DNA of 64,000 bases from Bin18 sp965242795 (GTDB lineage Bacteria > Desulfobacterota > Binatia > Bin18). Below are positions 7,738-16,671 of the stretch, piece after piece; position 1 is the stretch's first letter; every line of letters starts with the position of its first letter. Where the stretch lies: the NCBI GenBank assembly GCA_965242795.1, contig OZ251505.1:3844001-3908000 (forward strand), given 5' to 3'. The translations under genes and the position numbers were made by a program. The notes beneath the pieces are model-generated. The model did not search any database. It was not told the origin of the DNA and saw only the letters and a program-made list of their open reading frames with translations.

Positions 7738-9290
7738 CACGCAAACGGACCCTTCCCGCGGCCGGGCGCGGCCAGCCGCGATCCGGACAACACCCGGGCG
7801 ACACCCGGCCGCGGCTCGTCGCGGGCCGCATCAACCCGCCCGCGGGGCGCCACGCCGTGGCCTCCCCGGAGCCGGAAGGCTTGGCCGAGACGCCGGTACT
7901 CTTCAACACCAACCAACGCATCCATTTCGTCGGCATCGGCGGAGTCGGCATGAGCGGCATCGCCGAAGTGTTGCTCAATCTCGGCTACCGGATCAGTGGG
8001 TCGGACGTGGCCGAATCCGAGACGACCGCCCGCCTGGCCCGCAGCGGGGCGCACGTCGTCTATGGCCACCGGCCCGAGCACGTCGAACCCGACACCGACG
8101 TGGTCGTCATCTCCTCCGCGGTGAAATTCGCCAACCCCGAAGTGGTGCGCGCCCGCGAGCGGATGATCCCGGTCATTCCGCGCGCCGAAATGCTGGCCGA
8201 GCTGATGCGTCTCAAGTACGGCATCGCCGTGGCCGGCACGCACGGCAAGACCACGACCACGTCGCTGATCGCGACCGTGCTGGCCCACGCCCACTTCGAC
8301 CCGACGATGGTCATCGGCGGGCGGCTGCACGCGCTGGGCAGCAGTGCCCGGCTGGGGCAGGGACGCTTTCTGGTAGCCGAGGCCGACGAGAGCGACGGCA
8401 CCTTCCTGTTGCTCGGCCCGACGATCGTGGTCGTGACCAACATCGATCCCGAACATCTCGACTATTACGGCGACATGCAGGCCGTCGAAAACGCCTATCT
8501 CGCATTCGTCAACCGGATTCCCTTCTACGGCCGCGCGGTGCTGTGTCTGGACAGCGTCCATGTCCGGGCGCTGCTGCCGCATCTCCACAAACGCTTCGTG
8601 ACCTACGGCGAGAGTCCCGAGGCCGAGGTGCGGGCCGCAAACCTGACGGTGTCGGGGCTGACGACGCGTTGCGAAGTCTGGCATCGCGACGAGCGGCTGG
8701 GCGACCTGCGCCTCAACCTGCCCGGCCGCCACCACGCGCTGAACGCCCTGGCCGTGGTGGCGGTGGCCCTGGAGTTGGGAATCCCGTTTGCGCAGGTCCG
8801 GGAGGCGCTGGCGGAATTCGCGGGGATTCAGCGTCGCTTCGAGGTCAAGGGCGAAGCCGCCGGCGTGCTGGTCGTGGACGACTACGCCCACCATCCCGAA
8901 GAGTTGCGGGCCACGCTGCGCGCGGCCCGTGAGGGATTCGGACGGCGGCTGCTCGCTGTCTTCCAACCTCACCGTTATACGCGGACGCGGGATCTCTTCG
9001 ACGAGTTCCTGTCCGCGTTCGACGATGCGGACGTGCTCGTACTGACCGAAATCTACCCCGCCGGCGAAGACCCCGTGGCCGACGTATCCGGGGAAACGCT
9101 CTTTCACGCGCTCACGCGCCGCGGCCACGCGGACGTACGCTTCGTTCCGCGGCGCGCCGCCTTGGCGGAGGCGGTTCACAGCGTATGCCGGCCGGGCGAC
9201 GTTGTCCTCACGCTCGGGGCCGGGGACGTGACGCGAATCGGCCCGGAACTGCTGGCCCGACTCGGCGACGGAGGCGTCCATGCCGGCTGA
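7734..9290 (+). CDS. murC: UDP-MurNAc:L-alanine ligase with an N-terminal extension
   Basis: Cytoplasmic Mur ligase that adds L-alanine to UDP-MurNAc. The core starts at I-H-F-V-G-I-G-G-V-G-M-S-G-I-A-E near residue 62. The ATP loop is V166-A-G-T-H-G-K-T-T-T, and D-D-Y-A-H-H-P opens the C-terminal domain with F-Q-P-H-R-Y-T-R-T further on. From the GTG that overlaps the murG stop, the protein has 518 residues, about 50 more than usual. The extra N-terminus is basic and rich in Arg, Pro and Gly and does not look like a folded domain. A later GTG at 7857 would remove most of it but has no clear ribosome site, so I keep the coupled start with moderate certainty. Confidence 0.95.
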   Translation: MTRKRTLPAAGRGQPRSGQHPGDTRPRLVAGRINPPAGRHAVASPEPEGLAETPVLFNTNQRIHFVGIGGVGMSGIAEVLLNLGYRISGSDVAESETTARLARSGAHVVYGHRPEHVEPDTDVVVISSAVKFANPEVVRARERMIPVIPRAEMLAELMRLKYGIAVAGTHGKTTTTSLIATVLAHAHFDPTMVIGGRLHALGSSARLGQGRFLVAEADESDGTFLLLGPTIVVVTNIDPEHLDYYGDMQAVENAYLAFVNRIPFYGRAVLCLDSVHVRALLPHLHKRFVTYGESPEAEVRAANLTVSGLTTRCEVWHRDERLGDLRLNLPGRHHALNALAVVAVALELGIPFAQVREALAEFAGIQRRFEVKGEAAGVLVVDDYAHHPEELRATLRAAREGFGRRLLAVFQPHRYTRTRDLFDEFLSAFDDADVLVLTEIYPAGEDPVADVSGETLFHALTRRGHADVRFVPRRAALAEAVHSVCRPGDVVLTLGAGDVTRIGPELLARLGDGGVHAG

Positions 9291-10212
9291 GGTGCACGCC
9301 CGACTACGGCAGGCGTTCGGCCGGCGGGTGCGCTTCGACGTCCCGCTGGCGCGCTACACCTCGTTTCGGATCGGCGGGCCGGCCGACGTCCTGGTCGCCC
9401 CCAACAATCTGGAGGAGTTGCAGACCCTGATGCGGATCGTGGCCGACTGCGGCGCGCCGTGTGTCCTACTCGGCCGCGGGACGAACGTGCTCGTCAGCGA
9501 CCGCGGGGTGCGCGGCGTGGTCGTGCGCCTGGGCCGCGGGTTCGACTATGCGGAATGGCGAGCGTCGCCCGCGGCAGGGGCCGGAGGCTGCGCTCGGGTC
9601 CGCGTCGGCGCCGGGCGGGCGCTGGGCCGCTTCGTGCGCGAAGCCGCACGACAGGGATTCGGCGGGGTGGAGTTCGCCGAGGGGATTCCGGGCACGGTCG
9701 GCGGCGGGCTGTTGATGAACGCGGGCGCGTACGGCGGCGAATTGAGCGACGTGGTGACGTCGCTGACCGGGGTGACGCGGACGGGCAAAGTCCTGTGTCT
9801 GCCCGGCGCGTCGGTCGGCTTCGGCTATCGCCGCACCGCGCTGCCCGCCCGCTTCATCGTGGGCGAGGTCGCGTTCCGCCTGCCGCGCACGGCGCCGGAC
9901 GGGATCCGCCATGCTCTGCGGAACGCCCGGCAGCGGCGCCGCGGCAGCCAGCCGCACGGCTTTCCCAACGCGGGGTCGATCTTCAAGAACCCGCCGGCCG
10001 GCGCCGCGGGCCGGCTCATCGAGGACGCCGGCGGCAAGGGCCTCCGTGAAGGCGCGGCCGAGGTGTCGCCCAAGCACGCCAACTTCATCGTCAACACCGG
10101 CGGGGCGACCGCTGGGCAGGTTTGGGCATTGATCGAACGGGTCCGGCGCCGCGTGTGGCGGCACACGCGGATCTGGCTCGAACCCGAGATCGAACGGGTG
10201 GGCGAATGGTAG
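9280..10212 (+). CDS. murB: UDP-N-acetylenolpyruvoylglucosamine reductase
   Basis: FAD- and NADPH-dependent reductase that completes UDP-MurNAc. The 310 residues show the FAD-binding start T-S-F-R-I-G-G-P-A-D-V, G-R-G-T-N-V-L-V-S-D, the F-A-E-G-I-P-G-T-V-G-G segment with M-N-A-G-A-Y-G-G-E, and the catalytic serine loop F-P-N-A-G-S-I-F-K-N-P. The C-terminal stretch S-P-K-H-A-N-F-I-V-N is also typical. It overlaps murC by 11 bases and ddl by 7, so translation of all three is probably coupled. Confidence 0.96.
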   Translation: MPAEVHARLRQAFGRRVRFDVPLARYTSFRIGGPADVLVAPNNLEELQTLMRIVADCGAPCVLLGRGTNVLVSDRGVRGVVVRLGRGFDYAEWRASPAAGAGGCARVRVGAGRALGRFVREAARQGFGGVEFAEGIPGTVGGGLLMNAGAYGGELSDVVTSLTGVTRTGKVLCLPGASVGFGYRRTALPARFIVGEVAFRLPRTAPDGIRHALRNARQRRRGSQPHGFPNAGSIFKNPPAGAAGRLIEDAGGKGLREGAAEVSPKHANFIVNTGGATAGQVWALIERVRRRVWRHTRIWLEPEIERVGEW

Positions 10213-11141
10213 CCGACCCGACGACCGCCCGTCGGGTCGGCGTGCTCTGCGGCGGGTTGTCCGCGGAGCGCGACATCTCGCAGCGCACCGGCCGGGCGGT
10301 GTGCGCCGCGCTGGAAGCGCGCGGCCACGCGGTCCGCTCCATCCCGGTCGAGGCCGACGGATGCTGGATCGACTCGGTGCGCGCGACGGACGTCGCGTTC
10401 GTCGCCCTACACGGCAAGTTCGGCGAAGACGGGGCAGTGCAGGGCGTGCTGGAAAGCCTCGGGATTCCGTACACGGGCTCGAACGTTCTGGCGAGTGCCC
10501 TGGCCATGCACAAGCCGACGGCCAAGCGGGTATGGCGGTCGCACGGGCTGCCGACGCCGGCGTGGCAGGTGTGCGAACGAGGCCACGCCGCGGAGGGGAC
10601 CGAATTGAGCTACCCCGTAGTGGTGAAACCCGCGGCCGAGGGATCGAGCGTCGGCGTCGGCATCGTCCGCTCCCCCGACGCCCTCGCCGCGGCGCTCGCG
10701 GACACGTTCGCGTACGACGACGCCCTGATTGAAGAATACGTCCCCGGCCAGGAGGTGACGGTCGGCATTCTGGGCGAGCGGGTGCTCGGCGCGATGGAGG
10801 TGGTCGCCAAGGGCGAGTTCCACTCCTACGCAGTGAAGTACACCCCCGGCCGCGAAGAATTCCTGATGCCGGCGCCGCTGGACGCTTCCACCTACGATCT
10901 CGTGCTCAGCGTGGCCCGGCAGGCGCACACGACGCTGGGGTGCAGCGGCTACAGCCGCGTGGACACGCGCGTGAACCCGGCCGGCGACGTCTTCCTGATC
11001 GAACTGAACACGCTGCCGGGGCTGATGGAACTGAGTTATCTGCCGCGCATCGCCGCGCACGCCGGCCTGCGTTACGAAGATCTGGTCGAGGCCATTCTGG
11101 ACCAGGCCCGGCTCCACATTCCACGACGGGGGGACGGATGA
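10206..11141 (+). CDS. ddl: D-alanine--D-alanine ligase
   Basis: ATP-grasp enzyme making the D-Ala-D-Ala end of the stem peptide. ATG 10206, inside the end of murB, gives 311 residues, the normal length; the upstream part of the open frame is murB in another phase. Marks are V-L-C-G-G-L-S-A-E-R-D-I-S near the N-terminus, A-L-H-G-K-F-G-E-D-G-A-V-Q-G, G-S-N-V-L-A-S-A-L-A-M-H-K, V-V-K-P-A-A-E-G-S-S-V-G-V, E-E-Y-V-P-G-Q-E-V-T, and the metal-binding tail E-L-N-T-L-P-G-L. Its TGA overlaps the ftsQ ATG. Confidence 0.96.
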   Translation: MVADPTTARRVGVLCGGLSAERDISQRTGRAVCAALEARGHAVRSIPVEADGCWIDSVRATDVAFVALHGKFGEDGAVQGVLESLGIPYTGSNVLASALAMHKPTAKRVWRSHGLPTPAWQVCERGHAAEGTELSYPVVVKPAAEGSSVGVGIVRSPDALAAALADTFAYDDALIEEYVPGQEVTVGILGERVLGAMEVVAKGEFHSYAVKYTPGREEFLMPAPLDASTYDLVLSVARQAHTTLGCSGYSRVDTRVNPAGDVFLIELNTLPGLMELSYLPRIAAHAGLRYEDLVEAILDQARLHIPRRGDG

Positions 11142-11926
11142 CCCGTTTGGGACGTCGATCCCTTTTCATGCGACTGCGCCGTGCCGCGTTACTCTTCTGC
11201 GCCGTGGGATGTGCGGCCGGTGCAGTCGTGCTGGTGCATTACGCCAAGGGGCACGACTATTTCGCGGTCGCGCAGATCGTGGTCGAGACCGACGGCCGCC
11301 TGAACCGCCAAGCCGTTCTGGATTGGACCGGCGTGGTGCCGGGCGGGAGTCTCTTCGACGTGTCCGTCCGTGCAGTGGAAGATCGGTTGCTCCACCATCC
11401 CCGTGTACGGACGGCTTCGGTGACGCGCGAATTTCCGCAACGGGTGCGCGTCACGATTCGGGAACGTCGCGCGATCGCCGCAATCCGAGGCGCCCGGCCG
11501 GACGCCGCGGCCTTTCTGGACCGGTCCGGCGAAAGCTTCGTCTCCGTGGCCGCGGCGTCCGACGATCTGCCCTACGTCAGCGGCCTGGAACGCATGCCGC
11601 TGGACGCCCCGACCGCGCGGACGGTGCTGGCCGACGTCAGCGCGTGTCTGGCGTTGAGTCGGGAATTGGGCGTGCCGGTGTCCGAAATCCGGTGGGACGC
11701 GCGGCAGGGTTACACGCTGGTGGTTGACGGCCCGCAGGTCGTCGTCCGCCTGGGTCATGCGCCGGAGCGGACCGTGTTCCACCGCCTGCGGCTCGTGCTG
11801 ACGGACTGGTCGGCCGAGCGGCCGGCGAGCGTCTTCGATACGCGGTTCGCGGACCGGATCATCGTGTCGCCGCTGACGCCGAAATCGGACGGCGCCGGCG
11901 GTGCGGGAACCATGCGGAGGCTGTAG
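11138..11926 (+). CDS. ftsQ: Cell-division protein FtsQ
   Basis: Bitopic divisome protein bridging cytoplasmic and periplasmic partners. From ATG 11138 (overlapping the ddl stop) it has 262 residues: a short basic cytoplasmic head, one membrane span at about 15-37, then a POTRA-like domain (F-A-V-A-Q-I-V-V-E-T-D-G-R-L-N ... G-G-S-L-F-D-V ... L-L-H-H-P-R-V-R-T-A-S-V-T-R-E-F-P-Q-R-V-R-V-T-I-R-E-R). Family members diverge strongly in sequence; this arrangement and the position between ddl and ftsA decide the call. Confidence 0.93.
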   Translation: MTRLGRRSLFMRLRRAALLFCAVGCAAGAVVLVHYAKGHDYFAVAQIVVETDGRLNRQAVLDWTGVVPGGSLFDVSVRAVEDRLLHHPRVRTASVTREFPQRVRVTIRERRAIAAIRGARPDAAAFLDRSGESFVSVAAASDDLPYVSGLERMPLDAPTARTVLADVSACLALSRELGVPVSEIRWDARQGYTLVVDGPQVVVRLGHAPERTVFHRLRLVLTDWSAERPASVFDTRFADRIIVSPLTPKSDGAGGAGTMRRL

Positions 11927-11936
11927 GGGGAAGGTT

Positions 11937-13169
11937 ATGGACAAAGACGATGCCCTGTTGGTGAGTGTCGATATCGGGACGTCCACCGTCTCGGTCCTAG
12001 TGGCCGAGGCCACGCCGGACGGGCCGGCCGTGCTGGGGCTGGGCACGGCGCCGGCGCAGGGCGTCCGCAAGGGGTTGATAACCAACGTGGAGAGCGCCGG
12101 GCAGGCGCTCCACAAAGCCGTGGCGGAGGCCGAGGTCGGCGCAAGCTGCGAGATCGGCACGGTCTCCGCCGCGCTCACGGGCGGCCACGTGGAGGGCATC
12201 TCCAGTCAGGGCGTGGTCCGGGTCAAGAACGGCGAGGTGTCGGCGGAGGACGTGGGGGAAGCGGTTGCCGTGGCCCGGGCCGTCGCCCTGCCGCCCGAGT
12301 GCGAAATCCTGCACGTGTTCCCGCGCGGGTTCCTGGTCGATGGCCAGGAGCGCGACCCCGACCCGGTCGGCGCCAGCGGGGTGCGTCTGGAAACCAGCGT
12401 GCACGCGGTCAGCGTCGCCTCGACCGCGCTGCTGGCCGTCCGCAAGTGTTGCGAGCGCGCCGGGCTGCACGTCGAGGCGGTGCACTACGGCGCGCTGGCC
12501 GCAGCCGAGGCGGTGTTGACACCCGAGGAAAAGGAGATGGGCGTCGTGCTGCTCGACGTCGGGGCCGGGACGACGAGCGTGGCGGCGTTCGCGCGCGGCA
12601 GCGTCGCCCACACCGCGGTGCTGCCGGTCGGCGGGGACAACGTGACCAACGATCTGGCCGCGGGGCTGCGGATTCCGGTCGCCGAGGCGGAAAAGCTCAA
12701 ACAGCGCCACGGCTGCGCGGAGACGGCGCTCGTGAACGCGGACGAAATGATCGAGCTGCCGTGCATCGGCGAACTGCCCGCGACGCCGCTGTCGCGGCGG
12801 AAGATGAGCGAAATCATCGAGCCGCGCGTCGAGGAGATCTTCGAGCTCGTGCGCGAGCAACTCGACTTCGCCCAACTGCTGGACGAGTGCGGCGTCGGCG
12901 TGGTGCTGACCGGCGGCGGCGCGGTGTTGGAAGGGGTGTCGGACGTCGCCCGGCGCGTCTTCGGCATGCCGGCCCGGCTGGGCGTGCCGCGGCAGGTGGG
13001 GGACGCCGTGGACCCGGCCCACGCGCCGACCTACGCCACCAACGTCGGGCTGGTGTTGGCCCAACTCGAAGAACGGCGCCGCCGCGGCCCGCTGGTCGAG
13101 GTGCGCCACCAGCCGGCGTGGCCCACGGTGCGCGAACGCGTCGCCGGCTGGTTCCGGGATTTTTTCTAA
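11937..13169 (+). CDS. ftsA: Cell-division ATPase FtsA
   Basis: Actin-like protein that tethers FtsZ to the membrane. The 410 residues carry the phosphate-1 loop V-D-I-G-T-S-T-V, the 1C domain insert with L-T-G-G-H, a second phosphate region D-V-G-A-G-T-T-S, and the adenosine segment V-V-L-T-G-G-G-A. The last residues (R-E-R-V-A-G-W-F-R-D-F-F) form the expected C-terminal amphipathic membrane-targeting helix. ATG 11937 follows a strong Shine-Dalgarno (GGGGGAAGG, 11927-11935). It is one of the few genes in the cluster with its own clear ribosome site instead of an overlap, which suits separate tuning of ftsA expression. Confidence 0.96.
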   Translation: MDKDDALLVSVDIGTSTVSVLVAEATPDGPAVLGLGTAPAQGVRKGLITNVESAGQALHKAVAEAEVGASCEIGTVSAALTGGHVEGISSQGVVRVKNGEVSAEDVGEAVAVARAVALPPECEILHVFPRGFLVDGQERDPDPVGASGVRLETSVHAVSVASTALLAVRKCCERAGLHVEAVHYGALAAAEAVLTPEEKEMGVVLLDVGAGTTSVAAFARGSVAHTAVLPVGGDNVTNDLAAGLRIPVAEAEKLKQRHGCAETALVNADEMIELPCIGELPATPLSRRKMSEIIEPRVEEIFELVREQLDFAQLLDECGVGVVLTGGGAVLEGVSDVARRVFGMPARLGVPRQVGDAVDPAHAPTYATNVGLVLAQLEERRRRGPLVEVRHQPAWPTVRERVAGWFRDFF

Positions 13170-13215
13170 CGACGAGCGGGACGGAACTGCTCACCGAGGA
13201 GTAAGGAGGTCGGCC

Positions 13216-14466
13216 ATGTCGATAGAGTTCGAGATAGAGACGGGTGGAGGCGGCGCGCAGATCCGGATCGTGGGCGTGGGCGGCGCCGGCGGAAACGCCC
13301 TCAACACGATGATCGACAACGGGATGAACGGCGTGGAGTTCATCGCCACGAATACCGACGCGCAAGCGCTGCGGATGAGTCTGGCGCCGCACCGCATCCA
13401 GCTCGGCGGGGAACTGACGAAAGGGTTGGGCGCGGGTGCCGACCCGGAGGTGGGCCGCGAAGCGACCAGAGAGACGGAGGCCGAACTCCGCGCCCATCTG
13501 TCCGACGCGGACATGGTCTTCGTCACCGCCGGCATGGGCGGCGGCACGGGCACCGGCGGTGCGCCGGTGATCGCGCAGTTGGCGCGCGAGATCGGCGCGC
13601 TGACCGTCGGCGTGGTGACCAAGCCGTTTCTGTTCGAAGGGCGCCGCCGCGGCCGCAAGGCCGAAGAGGGCGTCCGCGAACTGAAGGAGCACGTGGACAC
13701 CTTGATCTGCATTCCCAACCAGCGGCTGCTGGCCCTGTCCGACCGGAACCTGACGCTGCCCGAAGCCTTCCGTAAAGCGGACGAGGTGCTGCTGCAGGCC
13801 GTCCAGGGCATCTCGAAGACGATCACCACGCAGGGCTTGGTGAACCTTGACTTTGCCGACGTGCGGACCATCATGGCGGACATGGGCATGGCGGTGATGG
13901 GCACGGCCTCGGCGACCGGTCCGACCAGGGCGGAGGACGCGGCGCGCCGGGCGATCGCCAGCCCGCTGCTGGAGGACTTCTCCATCAACGGCGCGCGCGG
14001 CGTGCTCGTGAACGTGACCGGCGGCAAGGGTCTCGGCATTCAGGAGGTGAACGACGCGGTGGCGCTGATCGAAGAAGTGGCCGACGAGGAAGCCGAGGTC
14101 ATCTTCGGCGCGGTGATCGACGAGTCCATGGACGAGGAACTCACCGTGACCGTCATCATCACCGGCTTCGGCGACAGCGACGAGGCCAAGCCGGGCTGGC
14201 CGCGTAAGCTGGGCGCGCTGAACGGCCGCAACGGACATCACGCGCGAAACGGCAACGGGAATGGCAACGGCCACGCGAACGGGCGGAACGGCCACGGTCC
14301 GGGAAAATCGGCCCCCCAGGTCGACGTCGAGACCCTGGAAGAACCCGCCTTCGTGCGCCGCGGCCACGCCGGGCGCACCAATGGCGCCGCGGTCGTGGTC
14401 CAGAACAAGCCCGACGGGGACGGCGGGACGGAGATTCCCACGTTCATCCGCCGGCGGGCGACCTAG
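13216..14466 (+). CDS. ftsZ: Cell-division tubulin FtsZ
   Basis: GTP-dependent tubulin homologue that forms the Z-ring. The 416 residues include the nucleotide loop near 18-26 (I-V-G-V-G-G-A-G-G-N), the tubulin signature G106-M-G-G-G-T-G-T-G and the T7-loop region (N-L-D-F-A-D-V-R). After the globular core (to about 325) comes an unusual linker made almost only of Asn, Gly, His and Arg (about 335-362). A second linker part follows, and the conserved C-terminal peptide (E-I-P-T-F-I-R-R-R-A-T) binds FtsA and other partners. The start has a near-perfect ribosome site (TAAGGAGGT, 13202-13210), fitting high expression. Confidence 0.97.
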   Translation: MSIEFEIETGGGGAQIRIVGVGGAGGNALNTMIDNGMNGVEFIATNTDAQALRMSLAPHRIQLGGELTKGLGAGADPEVGREATRETEAELRAHLSDADMVFVTAGMGGGTGTGGAPVIAQLAREIGALTVGVVTKPFLFEGRRRGRKAEEGVRELKEHVDTLICIPNQRLLALSDRNLTLPEAFRKADEVLLQAVQGISKTITTQGLVNLDFADVRTIMADMGMAVMGTASATGPTRAEDAARRAIASPLLEDFSINGARGVLVNVTGGKGLGIQEVNDAVALIEEVADEEAEVIFGAVIDESMDEELTVTVIITGFGDSDEAKPGWPRKLGALNGRNGHHARNGNGNGNGHANGRNGHGPGKSAPQVDVETLEEPAFVRRGHAGRTNGAAVVVQNKPDGDGGTEIPTFIRRRAT

Positions 14467-14500
14467 ACCGGCCGGGCCCGTTGCGGACGCAGACTCCACC

Positions 14501-16276
14501 ATGCGGATCAGCGCCCAACGGGCCCGTGCACGCCTGGCAGAAGAAACCCGTCTCTTCGAGTCCGGGGCCGGCGGCGACGTGTCCGTCTGCCTCGCGTATC
14601 CCAACGTCTATGCGGTCGGGATGTCCAACCTGGGCTTCCAGGCCGCCTACAAGATTTTCAGCCAGCATCCGGACTGCCGCTGCGAACGCGCCTTTCTGCC
14701 GGACCCGGACGAGGCCGCGGCGCTCGCGCGCGGCGGTACGCCGCTCGCCTCGCTGGAGACGCAACGCCCGCTGGCCGATTTCGAGATACTGGCCTTCTCG
14801 CTCTCGTTCGAGACCGATTATCTGCACGTCCTCGACATGCTGGCCGCAGCCCACGTTCCGCTGTCCGCGGCGGAGCGGCGGGCGGCCGCGGTCCGGTATC
14901 CGCTGGTCATCGCCGGGGGACCGGCGACCTTTCTCAATCCCGAACCGCTGGCCGATTTCATCGACGTCTTCCTGATCGGCGAGGGCGAGGAACTCATCCC
15001 GGAGTTCGTCGAACGCTACCGGCGGCGCGACGCCGATCCACGAGGGACCCGAACCGCGGACCTCGCCTCACTGGCCGGCGTGTACGTCCCGCGGCTGTTC
15101 GCGCCGGTGCACGGACCCGACGGCCGGCTGACCGGCCTGCGTCACGCCGACGCGCCCGCGCCGACGGTCGAACGCCGATTGGTGAAAAATCTGGACGCCT
15201 ACCCGACGACCTCGCAGATCCTGACGCGGGACACGGTGTTCGGCGACATGTATCTGGTCGAAGCCAGCCGCGGCTGCGAGTGGGGCTGCCGCTTCTGCGC
15301 CGCGGGGTTCATGTACCGGCCCGTCCGTTACCGCAGTCTGGCGGCGCTGCGCGAACAGGCCGCGGTCGGGCTCCGCGAACGTCGGACCATCGGCCTGGTC
15401 GGCGCGGAGATGGCGAGCCAGCCCGGGGTGGCCGGGCTGTGCGAGTTCATCGGCCAAGCGGGCGGCCGAGCGTCGCCGTCGTCGCTCAAGGCCGACGTCA
15501 TTACGCCCGACTTGGCCTCGGCCCTGGGACGGAACGCGACCCGTTCGGTGACGGTCGCCCCGGAAGCCGGCTCGGAACGCATGCGTCGCGTCATCAACAA
15601 GAACCTGAGCGAGCCCGAAATCCTGCGCGCGACCGAGTCGCTGGTCCGCGGCGGGGTCCAGGCCCTCAAGCTGTACTTCATGATCGGACTGCCGACCGAG
15701 ACGCAGGCCGACGTGGACGCCATCGTCGCGTTGACGCGCAAGATGTACGCCCGTTTCTGCGAACGGGGGGGCGGGCAATCAGCAACGGTCGGCGGCCTGA
15801 CTCTGTCGGTGAACGCGTTCGCGCCCAAGCCGTGGACGCCGCTGCAGTGGGAGCCGATGGAGGACGTGGCCTCACTGCGGCGCAAGATGCACAGTCTGCG
15901 CCGACAGTTGGCGCGGATGCCGCGCGTGACGGTCGATACCGAGTCGCCGCGCGAGGCGTATTACCAAACCCTGTTGTCGCGCGGCGACCGGCGCGTGGGC
16001 GGCCTGCTCCTCGACGTCCACCGCCGCGGCGGGGCGTGGTGGCGCGTGGTTCAGGAGTGGCGCCGCGCGGCCAAGCGGGCGTCATCGGACCGGCCGGCGT
16101 GTGACCCGGATTTCTTCGTCCACCGGCGCTACGACTTCGAGGAACGGCTGCCCTGGGACTTCATCGACCACGGGGTGGACAAGCGCTACCTGTGGGTCGA
16201 GTGGCGCAAGGCGCTATTGGAACGCCAGACGCCGCCCTGCGACGTGACCACCTGCCACACCTGTTCGGCCTGCTAG
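14501..16276 (+). CDS. B12-binding-type radical SAM protein (TIGR03960-like)
   Basis: A 591-residue radical SAM enzyme with an N-terminal cobalamin-binding-like half. That half opens with V-C-L-A-Y-P-N-V-Y-A-V-G-M-S-N-L-G-F-Q and contains I-G-E-G-E-E-L-I. The 4Fe-4S cluster motif is C259-x3-C263-x2-C266 (G-C-E-W-G-C-R-F-C-A-A-G-F). The C-terminus ends in several cysteines (C-D-V-T-T-C-H-T-C-S-A-C), which may hold a second metal site. The frame is open into ftsZ, but ATG 14501 gives the family N-terminus. The substrate is unknown to me. In many bacteria relatives are fused or adjacent to a DUF2344 protein and lie near translation genes; here acpS follows instead, 8 bases downstream. Confidence 0.85.
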   Translation: MRISAQRARARLAEETRLFESGAGGDVSVCLAYPNVYAVGMSNLGFQAAYKIFSQHPDCRCERAFLPDPDEAAALARGGTPLASLETQRPLADFEILAFSLSFETDYLHVLDMLAAAHVPLSAAERRAAAVRYPLVIAGGPATFLNPEPLADFIDVFLIGEGEELIPEFVERYRRRDADPRGTRTADLASLAGVYVPRLFAPVHGPDGRLTGLRHADAPAPTVERRLVKNLDAYPTTSQILTRDTVFGDMYLVEASRGCEWGCRFCAAGFMYRPVRYRSLAALREQAAVGLRERRTIGLVGAEMASQPGVAGLCEFIGQAGGRASPSSLKADVITPDLASALGRNATRSVTVAPEAGSERMRRVINKNLSEPEILRATESLVRGGVQALKLYFMIGLPTETQADVDAIVALTRKMYARFCERGGGQSATVGGLTLSVNAFAPKPWTPLQWEPMEDVASLRRKMHSLRRQLARMPRVTVDTESPREAYYQTLLSRGDRRVGGLLLDVHRRGGAWWRVVQEWRRAAKRASSDRPACDPDFFVHRRYDFEERLPWDFIDHGVDKRYLWVEWRKALLERQTPPCDVTTCHTCSAC

Positions 16277-16284
16277 GCGGGCGC

Positions 16285-16671
16285 ATGATCTTCGGCGTCG
16301 GCAACGATCTGGCCGAGGTGGAGCGGGTGCGCGCCGCGTTGGAACACCCGCGCACGGGCCGCCGTTTCCGCACGCGCGTCTTCACCGACGGGGAGCAAGC
16401 CTACTGCGAGCGCCGCGGCCGGGCCCGCTATCAGAGCTACGCCGCGCGGTTCGCCGCCAAGGAGGCGACCATGAAGGCGCTCGGGCGGGGCTGGGGCCGG
16501 CACGTCGGCTGGCGCGACGTCGAGGTCGTGCGCGAACGCGGCGCCCGCCCGCATATCGTGCTGCACGGCAAGGCGCGCGCCTACGCCGCGGCACGGCACG
16601 TCATCCGCCTGCACGTGGCGTTGACGCACACCGCGGCTCTCGCCGAGGCGCAGGTCGTGGCCGAGTGCTAA
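16285..16671 (+). CDS. acpS: Holo-[acyl-carrier-protein] synthase
   Basis: Phosphopantetheinyl transferase that activates acyl carrier protein for fatty-acid synthesis. From ATG 16285 it has 128 residues, normal for AcpS. It shows G-V-G-N-D-L-A-E-V-E-R-V (metal-binding Asp in the first strand; Asn replaces the usual Thr/Ile before it), F-T-D-G-E-Q-A-Y-C and R-F-A-A-K-E-A-T-M-K-A-L-G with the metal-binding Glu. Its TAA shares bases with the TAG of the convergent E2 gene (CTAA, 16668-16671), so no space remains for a terminator between the operons. Confidence 0.93.
   Translation: MIFGVGNDLAEVERVRAALEHPRTGRRFRTRVFTDGEQAYCERRGRARYQSYAARFAAKEATMKALGRGWGRHVGWRDVEVVRERGARPHIVLHGKARAYAAARHVIRLHVALTHTAALAEAQVVAEC

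Noticed and set aside
14215..14310. CRISPR or tandem-repeat array from the repetitive DNA in the ftsZ linker
   Set aside because: Repeats are short, irregular and in frame within the gene; no spacer structure. No CRISPR array was seen elsewhere.
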